Assembly (NCBI GenBank): GCA_965649825.1
Contig: OZ287695.1
Coordinates: forward strand, 1,674,001 to 1,738,000
Source of the DNA: Penicillus capitatus
Lineage: Eukaryota; Chlorophyta
Direction of reading: 5' to 3'
Length of the DNA stretch: 64,000 nt
Shown here: piece after piece, positions 33,898 through 43,974 of the stretch
How the letters are laid out: every line of letters starts with the position of its first letter
Numbering within the stretch: position 1 is the stretch's first letter
Program-made: the position numbers and the translations under genes
The notes under the pieces: model-generated
Told to the model about the DNA's origin: nothing
What the model saw: only the letters and a program-made list of their open reading frames with translations
Database searches by the model: none

Positions 33898-35005
33898 TTA
33901 TGCTTCTGTTCCTAAAAATCGATGGGCCACGAGCCATTCTTGAATCATATCTCTCAAGACAAGGTTGGGGTAGAGGTGGTCGATTTTCAAAGGTGCTTGA
34001 GTAGCGGGGTCCGTGTGATGGGCTTCGATCCAATTCGCGAGGGACTGACGATCGTATGTGATGCCAGATGGTGAGACAACTGGCTGTGTCATGAGTTCCA
34101 TCGAGATGGGACAAAGAAAAGAGCGTGGCACACTCGTGACAAGACGGCGTTGGTCTTCAGGACAAGTGAGATGTAGATCAATGGCAGGCGGCTGGACGCT
34201 CGTATTCAGCAGAGGCTGCTTTTCTCGAAAGGCAGATTCCACTTCCAACCGACGAATCAAAATCTGCACCAGCGAGAAGGATGAAGATCATAGAAGAGTG
34301 AAAAGGTCACAGTACTTTATCTGCGAGACCTGCAATGCCATGATGATCATTCCAGTACTGATCCACCTGAAAAAGAGTGAGATTCAAAATGTGATGCCGG
34401 ATCTGTGTGTACCTTTGCTGTGGCCGTCCAGAGGCGACGGTCTAGACTCCATTGCCAGATTTTGCACTGGGCGTCACCACTGAGGCTCCCTCTCGCCATT
34501 CTCAGATAAAGCTTTGCGCCGCCACGTGTCCTGCGAGTGTAGACACCGTGCTTGTCCGGCTGTCCGAGGTCCTGTCCAACAAGTCCAGCAGACCCGAGAC
34601 CCTGTGGACGAGAATCGATACCGTGTCGATATTTCCTGTCCGTACCTGCTGCGCAATTTTCCATACGCGTTCTATAAACCTCTTCGACTCGTTCCAGTTC
34701 TCCCACAAACCCAGACACGTTCGCACAATGGAGTAGACTCCCACACCCGCGAGTGTCAGATTGAAACAGCAAGCAGCATACCACGCATATACACTTGCCA
34801 CTGTGTTGCTGGAACGGACATCTCCTGTTCCCGACAAGGAATTCACGAAAAGTGTGATGGTGTAAATGCCGAGGACGTATGGAAGCCAAAAAGGTAAACG
34901 CTCCAGAATGGCTTTGCCATGGCGATCGACACAACTCTTATTTATCATGACCAGGAGAGCGCGTTTGTCAGCGTGCCAAGGTACAATGTCGACAGTACTG
35001 GCCAC
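33898..35005 (-). CDS. Membrane-anchored U-box protein (predicted E3 ubiquitin ligase)
   Basis: The N-terminal exon (MASTVDIVPWHADK...) carries two hydrophobic segments, LPFWLPYVLGIYTITLFV and YAWYAACCFNLTLAGVGVYSIV. A helical stretch ESKRFIERVWKIAQQVRTG follows. After one or more introns around 34270-34500, the C-terminal exon has RSFLCPISMELMTQPVVSPSGITYDRQSLANWIEAHH and LYPNLVLRDMIQEWL. That is a complete U-box at the C terminus. U-boxes recruit E2 enzymes for ubiquitin transfer. Two predicted TM segments plus a cytosolic U-box suggest an organelle- or ER-membrane ligase. The middle exon joins are uncertain. It starts only 17 bp from the divergent HTTM gene if both first ATGs are used. Confidence 0.72.
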
Positions 35006-35022
35006 AGACAGGAGGGTGACGC

Positions 35023-37139
35023 GTGCCGATTAATGTCTTCAATACTCGCATTGTGAGCCGGATGATGAGGTCCAAAACGATCCCCAACGAGGCGTCTGGA
35101 ATCTTGTCGATGGACACTCGCGTATGGAAACGGCGTTTGGATGTGTTCTATGGATGGCTAACGAGACCCGTCCACGCCTCCTCTCTCTGCCTTTTCCGCA
35201 TCGTCTACGCCTACGTCATGATGGCCCAGATTCTGAAATGGAGCGACATGTTTGAAAAATTCCAAGTGACTCTCGCCTATCACGTCCATGCCTCATGCGC
35301 GTCTGCAGATGAGCATCTATACGTTGCACTACCCAGGGGTGGGTTGGATCAAACCGGTATCTCCGTTCATGGGAGATATGATGCTGACAGTCTGTTTCTT
35401 TTCATCCGTGGCATTGGGCATTGGATTTATGACCCGGATCGCATCTATTACGAACTTCCTCGTCTTTGCTTATCTCTTTCACATCTGTCATTCCAACTAC
35501 AACAATCATTATGTTCTGATGTGCCACATTAATTTCGTGGGGTGCTTTGTGAACTGGGGGACGTGGGGATCACTGGATGCATTTCTGAAGAAGCGCCATA
35601 GAAAGCCGACAGAGAACACCGTTCCCTATTGGCATTTGTGGTTGATGCAGTTGCTCTTCTGTGTTCCGTACTTCTGGGGATCGGTGGCAAAGATGAACAA
35701 CGACTGGCTTTTCCGAGCACAGCCACTCATTCGCTGGTTTTCCAAGAAGAACGGATGGCTCTATCGCCAATGGTGGTTCCCTTGGTTCATCGCCTGGTCC
35801 GGCATGGGCTACGATTTCACTGTGTGTCTTCCTTCACAAGTCTTTCCTGCCGCACATGTTTTCTCCTAGATCTCTTTTCTCCTCTTCTGGAAGAAAACGC
35901 GATTCATAATGGGATTCCCAGGCGCCTTCGTTTTTAACATCTCCAATAAGATGATGTTTGTTGCTCTCTGCTGGAAATCGTTTTTGAGCGGCGGTTTTTC
36001 TTTAGGTTCAACATCGGGGTCTTCCCGTTTGCCATGATGGCCTCTCTCGTGCTTTTCTTGGATCCAGACCATCCAGCAAAATGGTGGAAGATTGTCGTGG
36101 AGCCGCCATCCTTGCCATCGACAGAAACGCCGCCGGGATCGGAACCGGATACAACACAAAAGAACGAGATCAAAGTCATCGTGATCCAGCTGATGAGCAC
36201 GGAAAGCATTCTCTGTTTCTGTCCAGTCGAAGCCTCCAGCGATGGGACAGGCGTCGAAAAAGCGTTATGTGCTGACCTTTGTGATAGGGTTCTTGCTCTT
36301 CCATTCACTCTATCCTCTGCGACACTTTGCCCTGTATAAATCAAATCCTTCCTGGACAGAAGAGGGGCACACAGGTCACTCAGAAAGGGCTGATCTGTTC
36401 AAAAGACGGTGTGATTTAGGAGCTTGGCATATGAAGCTGCGTTCCAAACATGGATGGGTATATCTCGAGTTCATCGAAGAGAACGGCAACAAGACCAAGC
36501 TCTCTCCCAGACTGGATCCTTTTATTGGCAGCTCGCAGCTTCGCAAAGTCGAGACGCGTCCAGACGATTTGCTCAGCTACGCTGCACGTCTCCGTCAAGT
36601 TTTTGACGAAGCGAAACGTCCAGTGAAAACCATCCAGTCTGTTCAATCACAACCCGTTTGGCTTCTCTTAACACTTTTGATGCACGCAGTGTCTACAGTT
36701 GTTTTTCTCTGAACGTGAATTCTCCTCGGGAGCTCTACATCACCGCCGCCAACCTATTGGACTACATAGGTGGTCACCCTCCAGTTGATTTCTCAAAAGA
36801 TTGCATCCGAATGATCTGCAGGAAAGTATGAGTGGATTGGTGTGTCGGGTGTTAACAGGTGGATTCACGCATTCGATGAGGCACCCGCCTGTGATCGCCG
36901 AGACCCCATCAAGGAAACGCGAGAGATCGCAGAGGAAGTCATGACCAATTATGAGTCTCTCATACCTTCCTTGTCGCTTCCGGGATCTTCTTTGTCTCTC
37001 TAGGAAACTCTATAGCGAAGCGCACTTGTACACAGGACACGAACTTGATCTCTTTCCCAGTCAATCGAGATATGTGTACTATGTCCGAGACGTCGAGAAA
37101 AAGGAAGGTTATACGCCAGGCTATGTCTGGAAGATGTGA
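35023..37139 (+). CDS. HTTM-domain protein, vitamin K-dependent gamma-carboxylase-like
   Basis: The N-terminal membrane domain reads VHASSLCLFRIVYAYVMMAQIL, HYPGVGWIKPVSPFMGDMMLTVCFFSSVALGIGF, FHICHSNYNNHYVLMCHINFV and WLMQLLFCVPYFWGSVAKMNNDWLFRAQPL. These match the HTTM module of gamma-carboxylases. A second half has FPFAMMASLVLFLDPDHP, YVLTFVIGFLLFHSLYPLRHF and GAWHMKLRSKHGWVYL. The C-terminal pieces include LYSEAHLYTGHELDLFPSQ. Introns lie near 35245, 35840, 35930, 36210, 36700-36860 and 36950. The animal enzyme gamma-carboxylates Glu residues; protist homologues have unknown substrates. Alternative starts are at 35062 and 35110. Stop TGA is at 37137-37139. Confidence 0.78.
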
Positions 37140-37251
37140 TCGGTGGCTGCTTCGCAGCGTTGTCGCTATCTCTCATTCGATTCCGTCACTTTCCGTGTTG
37201 AATTATTTTTTGAAGATTAAAAAAGTGAAGGCTGGCGGCGGAATGGCGTTC

Positions 37252-37900
37252 TTATTTCTCAGTGTCTTGCTTTTCGACAACTACAATGTCCTCAACGGGC
37301 TCATCGTCCAAAACAAAACTGGCCAGATGTTCATCTCCTACATTCGGAACAGTCAAAGGCGGCGGCGGAGAGCAGATCTCACCGAAAATGACGTTGCTCC
37401 CCACGTTCAATGCCTGCGCTTGCATAGGCATCAGCTCTTCTTTGTCGATGTAGGTCCCATTCGTGCTCTCCAAATCCGTCACCGTCACAGACGATTCGGC
37501 TAAACATGTCGCATTGTTCTCATTAGTTCAAGTGACAGAAGGCGACGTACTGATTCTCAGCAACGCATGGCGCCCAGAGACCGTCGGAATGGGGAGGACG
37601 ATATCGACAGGAGCCTCGCGTCCCACTTCAAACACCCCTGGCCGCAAAGGGAAGTCTCTGAAAACTGGAACCGGACCACCGCCTAGATGCTCGGTTGTAC
37701 CATCCCCTGTATACCCTTCACTCTGGAAGTGTCCACATCGAACGGGGATGACTACCGACAGGACGCAGAACGAAACGGTTGTCGATTGCCAATCGCGACA
37801 ATCGTGCCAGGCGAGCCGTATCTAAATACAGAGAGGTTTTGAGGCGCAGCGTGCGATCGTTGTCTTCAACGTTGTTTGCTGCGGGTGTTTTTGATCGGTG
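37252..37900 (-). CDS. FHA-domain protein (5' end uncertain)
   Basis: FHA domains bind phosphothreonine peptides. Two exons give EGYTGDGTTEHLGGGPVPVFRDFPLRPGVFEVGREAP then IVLPIPTVSGRHALLRI. After a 51-nt intron (GTACGT...GTTTAG) comes SSVTVTDLESTNGTYIDKEELMPMQAQALNVGSNVIFG. The GR, SGRH and STNGTYID motifs are the core FHA signature. The stop is at 37252 after an acidic tail (LDDEPVEDIVVVEKQDTEK). Upstream minus-strand sequence to about 37900 (TLRLKTSLYLDTARLARLSRLA) may be the first exon or a presequence; the start codon was not resolved. Homologues with a single FHA domain occur in plant plastids. Confidence 0.72.
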
Positions 37901-38086
37901 ATCCGCGGATGAGCCGAAGTTGGGTGATCATCGTCGTTTCGGTACAGGTCAGAGATCCATCTGAAGGTCACGTCGCGTTACATTACGCGACGTATCCATC
38001 GCACACGCGTCGCGCGAATGGCAGATCAACGCAGAACGCCTGCTATTTTCAACGTGTCTGTTTTTTCAGTTTATGAATGATTCTCT

Positions 38087-40012
38087 CTACTGATCTTTCT
38101 TTGAAGGTAGAGGACGCGCCACCTCTGGCGTGCGTCCATAATTGCCAGGAACGATCAGACTACAGACATGTCGCTCAAATGCCGTTTGCGGAGAATGGCC
38201 ACTGGCAAAGCGGAAAGAGTCTTTGCTAGATGCCACCACAGAATCCAGTTTTTTCTCGATATAAGCATCCATGCGTTTCTGCTCTGCTGCAAAGACTTTC
38301 ATATAACGCTCCGTTTTCTAAGAAACGACACACATTCCTGAGCATGCCTTTGGATTTGCACCTTGAGATGCTTTGTCAGCGTATAGAGCTGATCAACGTC
38401 GACCGTGAGAGTATTCTGTGTGGTCATGCAGGTACGGAACACGAGAAATGCACTGATGCAGATGCAGGAGAACTGAATGAGCCATCCGACACGGAATCCA
38501 GAACCGAACACCGTCACCATCGTTTCAAACCAACCTCCCTGCAGAACAGCCTCGAACAGAACGCCGAACGAACAGAAGACGGACGTCTGAATCCAGAAAG
38601 CTGACATGGTTCCATGTGTCACACAGAAAGCGATGAATGAGTAGTCCAGCGCAGAAAACGGCAAATACGGGTCCCCCTGCGGCATGGGTCTTCCGGACGT
38701 TTCCCAATGACAGCCCCACAACCATGCCCATGATGTAGACAGCGAGATCGTAGAACTTAAAGGATCTGCCCAACACTTGTCGTATGGCCTTTTCGGTTTT
38801 GGCTTCATAGTCAAGGAGTTTCACCAGGGTGCCCTGGAGATCGTTTGAGCGAGACATGAGTGTCTCGGAAGTGGACAGCAAGTGATCCTTGACACACAGA
38901 ACTGCCTCTTCTGCGAAAAACGGCGAAACAGGACCTGCATTTCTTGATACCTCTGTTGCCAGACCATCATCTTCTGCTGAAATTCCTCGAACATCTGCAT
39001 CCAGGCCAGGGCATCCCATATATCCCTCCTTTCTATCCTTGCCTACCTGAAAATGCGATTCCACTCTCAATGCACGTGCCGCTTCCATGGCCTCATGCGT
39101 CTCATGCCCCTCCAGTAACTGAAGTTGGCGATTGTAGAGCATGGTCTACATAAAACGGCAGCATGAGAGAAGGCATCCATATAGGGTTGATGTCTGACTT
39201 CGACTTCCAGAGAGGCATGCATCTGTTCCTCCAAACGTGCTGTCGATCGTTGGAGATCCACCACTTCTTGTATGCCGCGTGTGACTCCTTCTTCCACCAA
39301 TTTCTGCATTCGACTCACTTCGACGATCTGAGTCGAAACGCCACTCAATTGTCCCTCTTGCTGATCGATCTTAGCCCTGATCTCCTTCATCTTGCCAAAC
39401 ATATCATTCGTGCTGCGATACAGCTGCTGCACCAAATGTTCCGTCTGCTTCTGAAAATTATCGTTCTCCAGAAAAATGCAGATACTACAGCCAACACCCA
39501 AAGATCCATCGAATCATGGTTTCTGGATGCACATGTGTAAAAACGGACTTGTAGATGTTGATGAAAAAATGCTGATAGGTCGAGAAGGATTCTTCGTCCA
39601 TCGACGAAGTACAGTCACGAATGTGCGTTCCTGTGCATCGCATGGTTGGACGTCCCGAGTTATCCAAGAAGCAATTCGTGATGAGGAACGCCAGTGTTGC
39701 ATGCTCGTCCGGTGTCATCAACTTGCATCCCTTATCCAACGAACGTACGGCACGCGAATAGCAATCCGTGCCGAAGATATAGTCCACAACCGACTCTGTC
39801 TGCGCAGCGTCCTTGATCTTGTTGTACGCCTCTGGGGACAACGCGCTTTGTCATTGATTCCGGAGAACGACGCCGTCGCCATTGTTACCTTTGCCATGTT
39901 TTACGGAATCGACCGGGTAGGACTGATAGGCGTTGGCGCCGTCTGCTGGGACGATGCTGGCGATGATCGAGAGAAGACAGAGACGTGCGAAGAGGAACAG
40001 GAAACGCGACAT
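38087..40012 (-). CDS. GEX1/Brambleberry/Kar5-type nuclear fusion protein
   Basis: This family works at the nuclear envelope during karyogamy. A signal peptide (MSRFLFLFARLCLLSIIASIVPADGA) starts at 40012. After a short intron comes the diagnostic Cys-rich lumenal domain: DCYSRAVRSLDKGCKLMTPDEHATLAFLITNCFLD, MRCTGTHIRDCTSSMDEESFSTYQHFF. Coiled-coil segments follow (NFQKQTEHLVQQLYRSTNDMFGKMKEIR; QLSGVSTQIVEVSRMQKLVEEGV; LLSTSETLMSRSNDLQGTLVKLL). Then come several hydrophobic segments (YDLAVYIMGMVVGLSLG; FSALDYSFIAFCVTHGTMSAFWIQ; VGWLIQFSCICISAFLVF). The C-terminal tail ends near 38087. Intron joins near 38300, 38700, 39130 and 39500 are approximate. It implies a sexual cycle with nuclear fusion. 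Confidence 0.8.
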
Positions 40013-40194
40013 TCGCTCCGAACGATACGTGAAAGAAGTGTACGACGATGTTCTCCGTTCGACCGTGTCGTCTGCCACGACGCACCTCCTTGCAGACATG
40101 CGCTCTCTTCGGCGGGTAAGACAAAAGCAAACGGTCCTCTGTCCTCGACCATACAATACGATGCAGTGAGAATAGAGAGGCAGAAAAAGAGGAG

Positions 40195-40684
40195 ATGTGG
40201 AAACGGCAGCAAGAGATTCTCGCGGAGCGACGCTCTGGATCGCGTAAATCGATCAACGAAGCGGAGAAACGCCGTCAACGTGTCCGACAAGAAGTTGATT
40301 GTCCACGGCCTTCTCGAGTGCTCACTGCATTCCGCAGATTCAAGAGAAGGAAGATGAAAAGCGACAGTGGCGTGAGGCGTTGGCTCGAGGAGAGAAACCA
40401 AAGAAAAAACCGAGAGTGAGCCCAAACAGCACTCGTTCGCATCTCGGTGATGTGACGTGTGTGATTAGGAGGTATACTCTGCCGAAGACAACGAGCTGGG
40501 CATCGTTATTCCTTTGGCGCCGTTCGGCATTCCGAAGTTTGACAACGGCGAACGCTTTGATCTTCGTTTGCCGTACGTCGAAGAAGGATGGGTGGATGAA
40601 GATGCCGATCCATTCAAATGGATCAAGAACGTCTTCAACAAAGGAAAAGATAAAAAAGAGGATGCAGAGGAGGAGGAGTCCTAA
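40195..40684 (+). CDS. Conserved hypothetical acidic-tailed protein
   Basis: Three exons give a protein of about 125 residues. MWKRQQEILAERRSGSRKSINEAEKRRQR is followed, after a 56-nt intron, by IQEKEDEKRQWREALARGEKPKKKPR. A 52-nt intron (GTGAGC...GATTAG) leads to EVYSAEDNELGIVIPLAPFGIPKFDNGERF and LPYVEEGWVDEDADPFKWIKNVF, with an acidic Lys/Glu tail. The LPYVEEGW-DADP block looks like that of an uncharacterised plant/algal protein family, but I cannot name it. No signal peptide or TM is seen. Stop TAA is at 40682-40684. Divergent from the GEX1 gene (182 bp between starts). Confidence 0.65.
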
Positions 40685-41062
40685 AAGTGTGAGATTATTC
40701 TTTACTCTTTGCTGATGTGACAGCAACGATGATATGAGAGGACAAACACGATTCTTCATTTTTGATGTTTGATTCAGAGAGAGACTCACGTGATCCTTCA
40801 TTCTATGCACCAGAGATGCGTTTCTGGTAAAGCAGGAAAAAGAGTGATTGATAGGTGTGATATGTTGAGGGAAGCACAAGATCGGTTGGTTGGTTGGTTG
40901 GTTGTAGACGGCTCTACGTTTCAGCAGTAGATGAAAAGCCGATTCTCCTTCGAGTCCTCTACGTGCACAGCGTCATCTTCTGAGAGAACGCTCCTCGGTT
41001 AATGCACTTTGCTTGGTAAGGAAGACAGGTGTGATGCCTTTGTGATCGGCAGCACTGATCAA
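40685..41062. other. Intergenic with a (GGTT)5 tandem repeat
   Basis: About 380 bp between convergent genes. It contains a perfect tetranucleotide repeat, GGTT x5, at 40884-40903. Nothing else was recognised. Confidence 0.6.
40884..40903. repeat. (GGTT)5 tandem repeat
   Basis: Five perfect GGTT copies in a noncoding stretch. A simple microsatellite. Confidence 0.85.
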
Positions 41063-41880
41063 TTATTTGACCTCCTCCTCGTCCTGGATGGGATCCCACA
41101 ACCGCTCCAGTACTTCAGCTTCACCCAATCGTGTGGTCAAATGAATCGCCGTTCTGAAGATGGGACAAGATGATACATAGATAGCGAATCTCCGGAGAGA
41201 ACGTCACATCAGATGCGTCGCACTGATCCAGACAGAACGATCCAAGACTAAACTTGAGAGACTAATAGATACTTTCAACACGGACGAGCGTAAGTGAGCC
41301 TTCGCCATCAAATGCCATCCATACAGCAAACGCCACAAGCAGAATGTTGCCCAGCAGAAGGAGCTAGTCCGTTCTGAACCAGACCAAGGGTCTGACTCTG
41401 ACCAAATATGTGAATTAGGCGGACGACTCGGGGATGGAAGTCGTCGTCTCTGCCAAAACGCGTGCGTTCGTTATTGTCGCACAGCGGCGGCTTGTGCAGT
41501 GGCCCTCCCGCTGCACAGACGCCTCCAAAGGAGACGTCAGGAGGACGGATTCGCGTACGGACGCAGAGGAGAACGGCGAGACCGGCCTGGCGCTGGAGGA
41601 GACGTCGGGCGAGTTCGAGTCGCCGCAAGACCCAGGGCGTATGCGTCCCTTTGGCCGAGTGGCCGCCTCCGAGAACGCAGATGGCGTCGTCGTCGTCGCG
41701 CGCCCCAGTCCCTCTGCCGAACTCCAGCTCAGGCACGCAGCCGCGCCGAGAGCAGATCCGTCTAAGGATCCGTCCTTCTAAAAGATCCGGGATGGGAGAG
41801 CGGCCGTTTACGGCCCCTTGGCAAGGTCGCGGCGTCGCGCACAGGTCAGGCGTCGCAAGTTGAATGATAGCCGAAGAGCC
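41063..41880 (-). CDS. Possible YdcF/DUF218-like protein in a GC-rich block
   Basis: The minus-strand frame from about 41880 down contains DDAICVLGGGHSAKGTHTPWVLRRLELARRLLQ and then, with or without an intron, CAAGGPLHKPPLCDN. Both blocks resemble the two core motifs of DUF218 (YdcF-like) proteins: VLGGG...TPW-R--LA--L and GG-LHKPP. The rest of that domain was not found. Further exons downstream (LLLGNILLVAFAVWMAFDGEGSLTLVRVES; TAIHLTTRLGEAEVLERLWDPIQDEEEVK, stop at 41063) may belong to the same gene or to another one. Base composition at 41430-41870 is clearly more GC-rich than flanking genes, and long frames are open on both strands there. Confidence 0.35.
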
Positions 41881-41944
41881 ACACATTTCATGAGAACAGC
41901 GTCGACTTAGGAACAATCGAGTGAGTGGTACATTGTGGACGTCG

Positions 41945-43248
41945 CTATCTGCCGGAACGCATCGCCTTCTTTGCCTCTGCCTCGCTCAGATTGGGAGCCG
42001 TTTTCAGCAGGCGACGCAGGACGTGGTCGGGAGCCGTCTTCCCGTCCTGACGCCTCTTCTTCTGGGAGGGGTCGCTCGATGCACGGCATGCAGCATCCTT
42101 CCCGGAGGACGAGACCTCGGTCGTCGATTCGACGGCTCTGTGCCTCTTCACTGCGCCGCCGTCTTGCGCCCGGCGCTTGGGAGCGATGCCCAGTCTCGTG
42201 ATGTCGTTTCTCTGATCCTGCAACACGTTCCTGAGATCGATGGCATGGCGCATCACGGCGTGGCGCTGCTGGATTTCTGGATCCGACAAGCTCTCCACGT
42301 GGACGTGCATCGCAGCCGAGATCAGGCTCTGCAGTCGGGGGATGAGTCTCTTGTGCATCGACTCGAGCGATTCCAGGAGATACTCCTCCACGGCCGGATC
42401 CATACACTCCACCTCCTTCGGAGGGATATCCTGAAATCCGTGTTTCCCACCCGAACCTGCCTGGTCAGTGCCCTCCTTGGCAGCTTTCTCCCTGCGGCGG
42501 AACAGCTCCTGTTTCGAGGACACGGGCAGGTCGTCCCACTCCACGGAGCACTGCTCGTGTAGATCAAGAGCCTCTGTGATCTGCGTTCTCACGCGGTGAC
42601 ATTCTGCGAAGAGCTCGTTCTTCTGAGACAGGGCCCGGCGGTATGCTTCCTGCTGTCTCTCCCTCGACCGAATCTCGCTGAGGGGCACATACGGAGCCGA
42701 GCCGTCCGGCAGTGACAGTTTCAGATTCTGCTCGACGTGATGACAGGCCATCAGAATCTGGGTAAGTATTCCCTACTAAGCTTCTCGCCAGCATGCGGAT
42801 GATGCTTGCTCACCTCGGGATAGAGGTGACCAAATCGGCATCTCCACGTCGCAAGCGCGTAAGTCATGCGATGTTCCAGGTTCTCTAGCGTTTCCGCGGA
42901 CATCGACGGTCCACTCGGTGCATCTCTGATGCAGCAACAGTTCACGAGTCGTTCGAGTCGCCACGCAGCGACGCGGCGAAAAATCTTCGAGCGAAGGAAG
43001 AATCGGTCAACCAGGTCCAACGTGTGACACCTTGTCTGCACACAACGTGTTTGTTATCCCTGTATCGGCCGACGTGCCTGCGCATCTGGAATCTGCAACT
43101 GTGTTAAGAGTGCGTCAGCGACCGCCTCGGCCTCGGTGTCCTCCCTTGCCGCTTTGAGGTAAGATGTGAGGCGGTCGCAACTCTCCTCCCTGAGCGCGAA
43201 CGAAGTTGCTGGGCACGTGAATGTTGAGACCAGAGATTCGACTTTCAT
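41945..43248 (-). CDS. UVSSA-like protein (UV-stimulated scaffold protein A)
   Basis: UVSSA stabilises CSB and recruits TFIIH in transcription-coupled repair. The start at 43248 gives MKVESLVSTFTCPATSFAL...SCDRLTSYLKAAREDTEAEAVADALLTQL. After a short intron comes TLDLVDRFFLRSKIFRRVAAWRLERLVNCC and ENLEHRMTYALATWRCRFGHLYPEV, the VHS-like N-terminal domain pattern. After another intron near 42770, a long charged region follows with EIRSRERQQEAYRRALSQKNEL and DPEIQQRHAVMRHAIDLRNVL. It ends KTAPNLSEAEAKKAMRSGR. The C-terminal DUF2043 zinc-binding domain of animal and plant UVSSA is not visible, so the protein is shorter than usual (about 400 residues). Identity rests on the N-terminal domain. Confidence 0.6.
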
Positions 43249-43472
43249 AATGACGATGACAAAGTGATCTGCGCGTACAGCTCTCTGAATGTTCTGATTC
43301 TCTCTATTGTTTCTCACGGCAAGGTGAGCAATAGGTGCCCAAGTTGCCACGGCCGTCGGGCTTACATTGGTGTGTTGGCCGACAAAAACGGTCGCCGTGG
43401 GCAAACAACCGTCAACGACGTAGTATTTTGGAACAAAACTCTACAGCCGCAGCGCTTCATTTGACAGGCATG

Positions 43473-43791
43473 TTAGGCTATCTAGAGAACACAGGTTAGC
43501 GTAGAAAGGGATAATGACGGCGACTACTTCTCTACGACCCATTCTGTTGCGGACCATCACCACGGTGCCGGCAATGATAGTAGCGACAACCACTCCTCCA
43601 CCGAGGCGTTCAAGTACTTTTTTCTTCGAACCGCGACGGGCAGACATGCTGCAGGCTCCACACGACGCGTCACAATGGTTACAGCCACAGGGTCCGGAGT
43701 AATCAGCCGATGGGTTCCCCGATTTACATCTGCACTCCGTAGGACACGCACATCTTGTGTCACACTGGCCGGCGGAGCAAACGCAACGCAT
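43473..43791 (-). CDS. Tiny Cys-rich metallothionein-like protein with a transmembrane helix
   Basis: ATG at 43791 opens about 90 residues. The first ~50 hold about 14 cysteines in CXC, CX2C and CX3C spacing (CVCSAGQCDTRC, CPTECRC, CGCNHCDASCGAC), as in metallothioneins. A basic linker (RRGSKKK) leads to a hydrophobic helix, GGGVVVATIIAGTVVMV, then a basic end RNRMGRRE. A likely 46-nt intron (GTAGTC...CTCTAG, with a GCTAAC branch-like site) brings in a stop at 43473; unspliced reading would extend 25 residues to 43441. The design is a metal-binding head anchored to a membrane by a C-terminal helix. Function (metal buffering or delivery at a membrane) is inference. No homologue is recognised. 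Confidence 0.6.
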
Positions 43792-43974
43792 TTTTAAAAG
43801 GTATTCGGAAAGCCGTAAGTTTGAAGTCTGAGTTGTGTCCAAAAACAGGCGATGCGACAAAACAAAACAAATATGGCGAACGTGTGTTATGTTCGTTCTC
43901 ACCAAAGTTCTTAGAATTTAAGGTTTCAATTTAACGATCTGACGTGTCCATCCGTCGTTTCACCCAGAAGGTGT

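Noticed and set aside
39476-40357. 293-codon plus-strand frame
   Set aside because: Antisense to the GEX1 signal peptide and Cys-rich domain; no recognisable motif.
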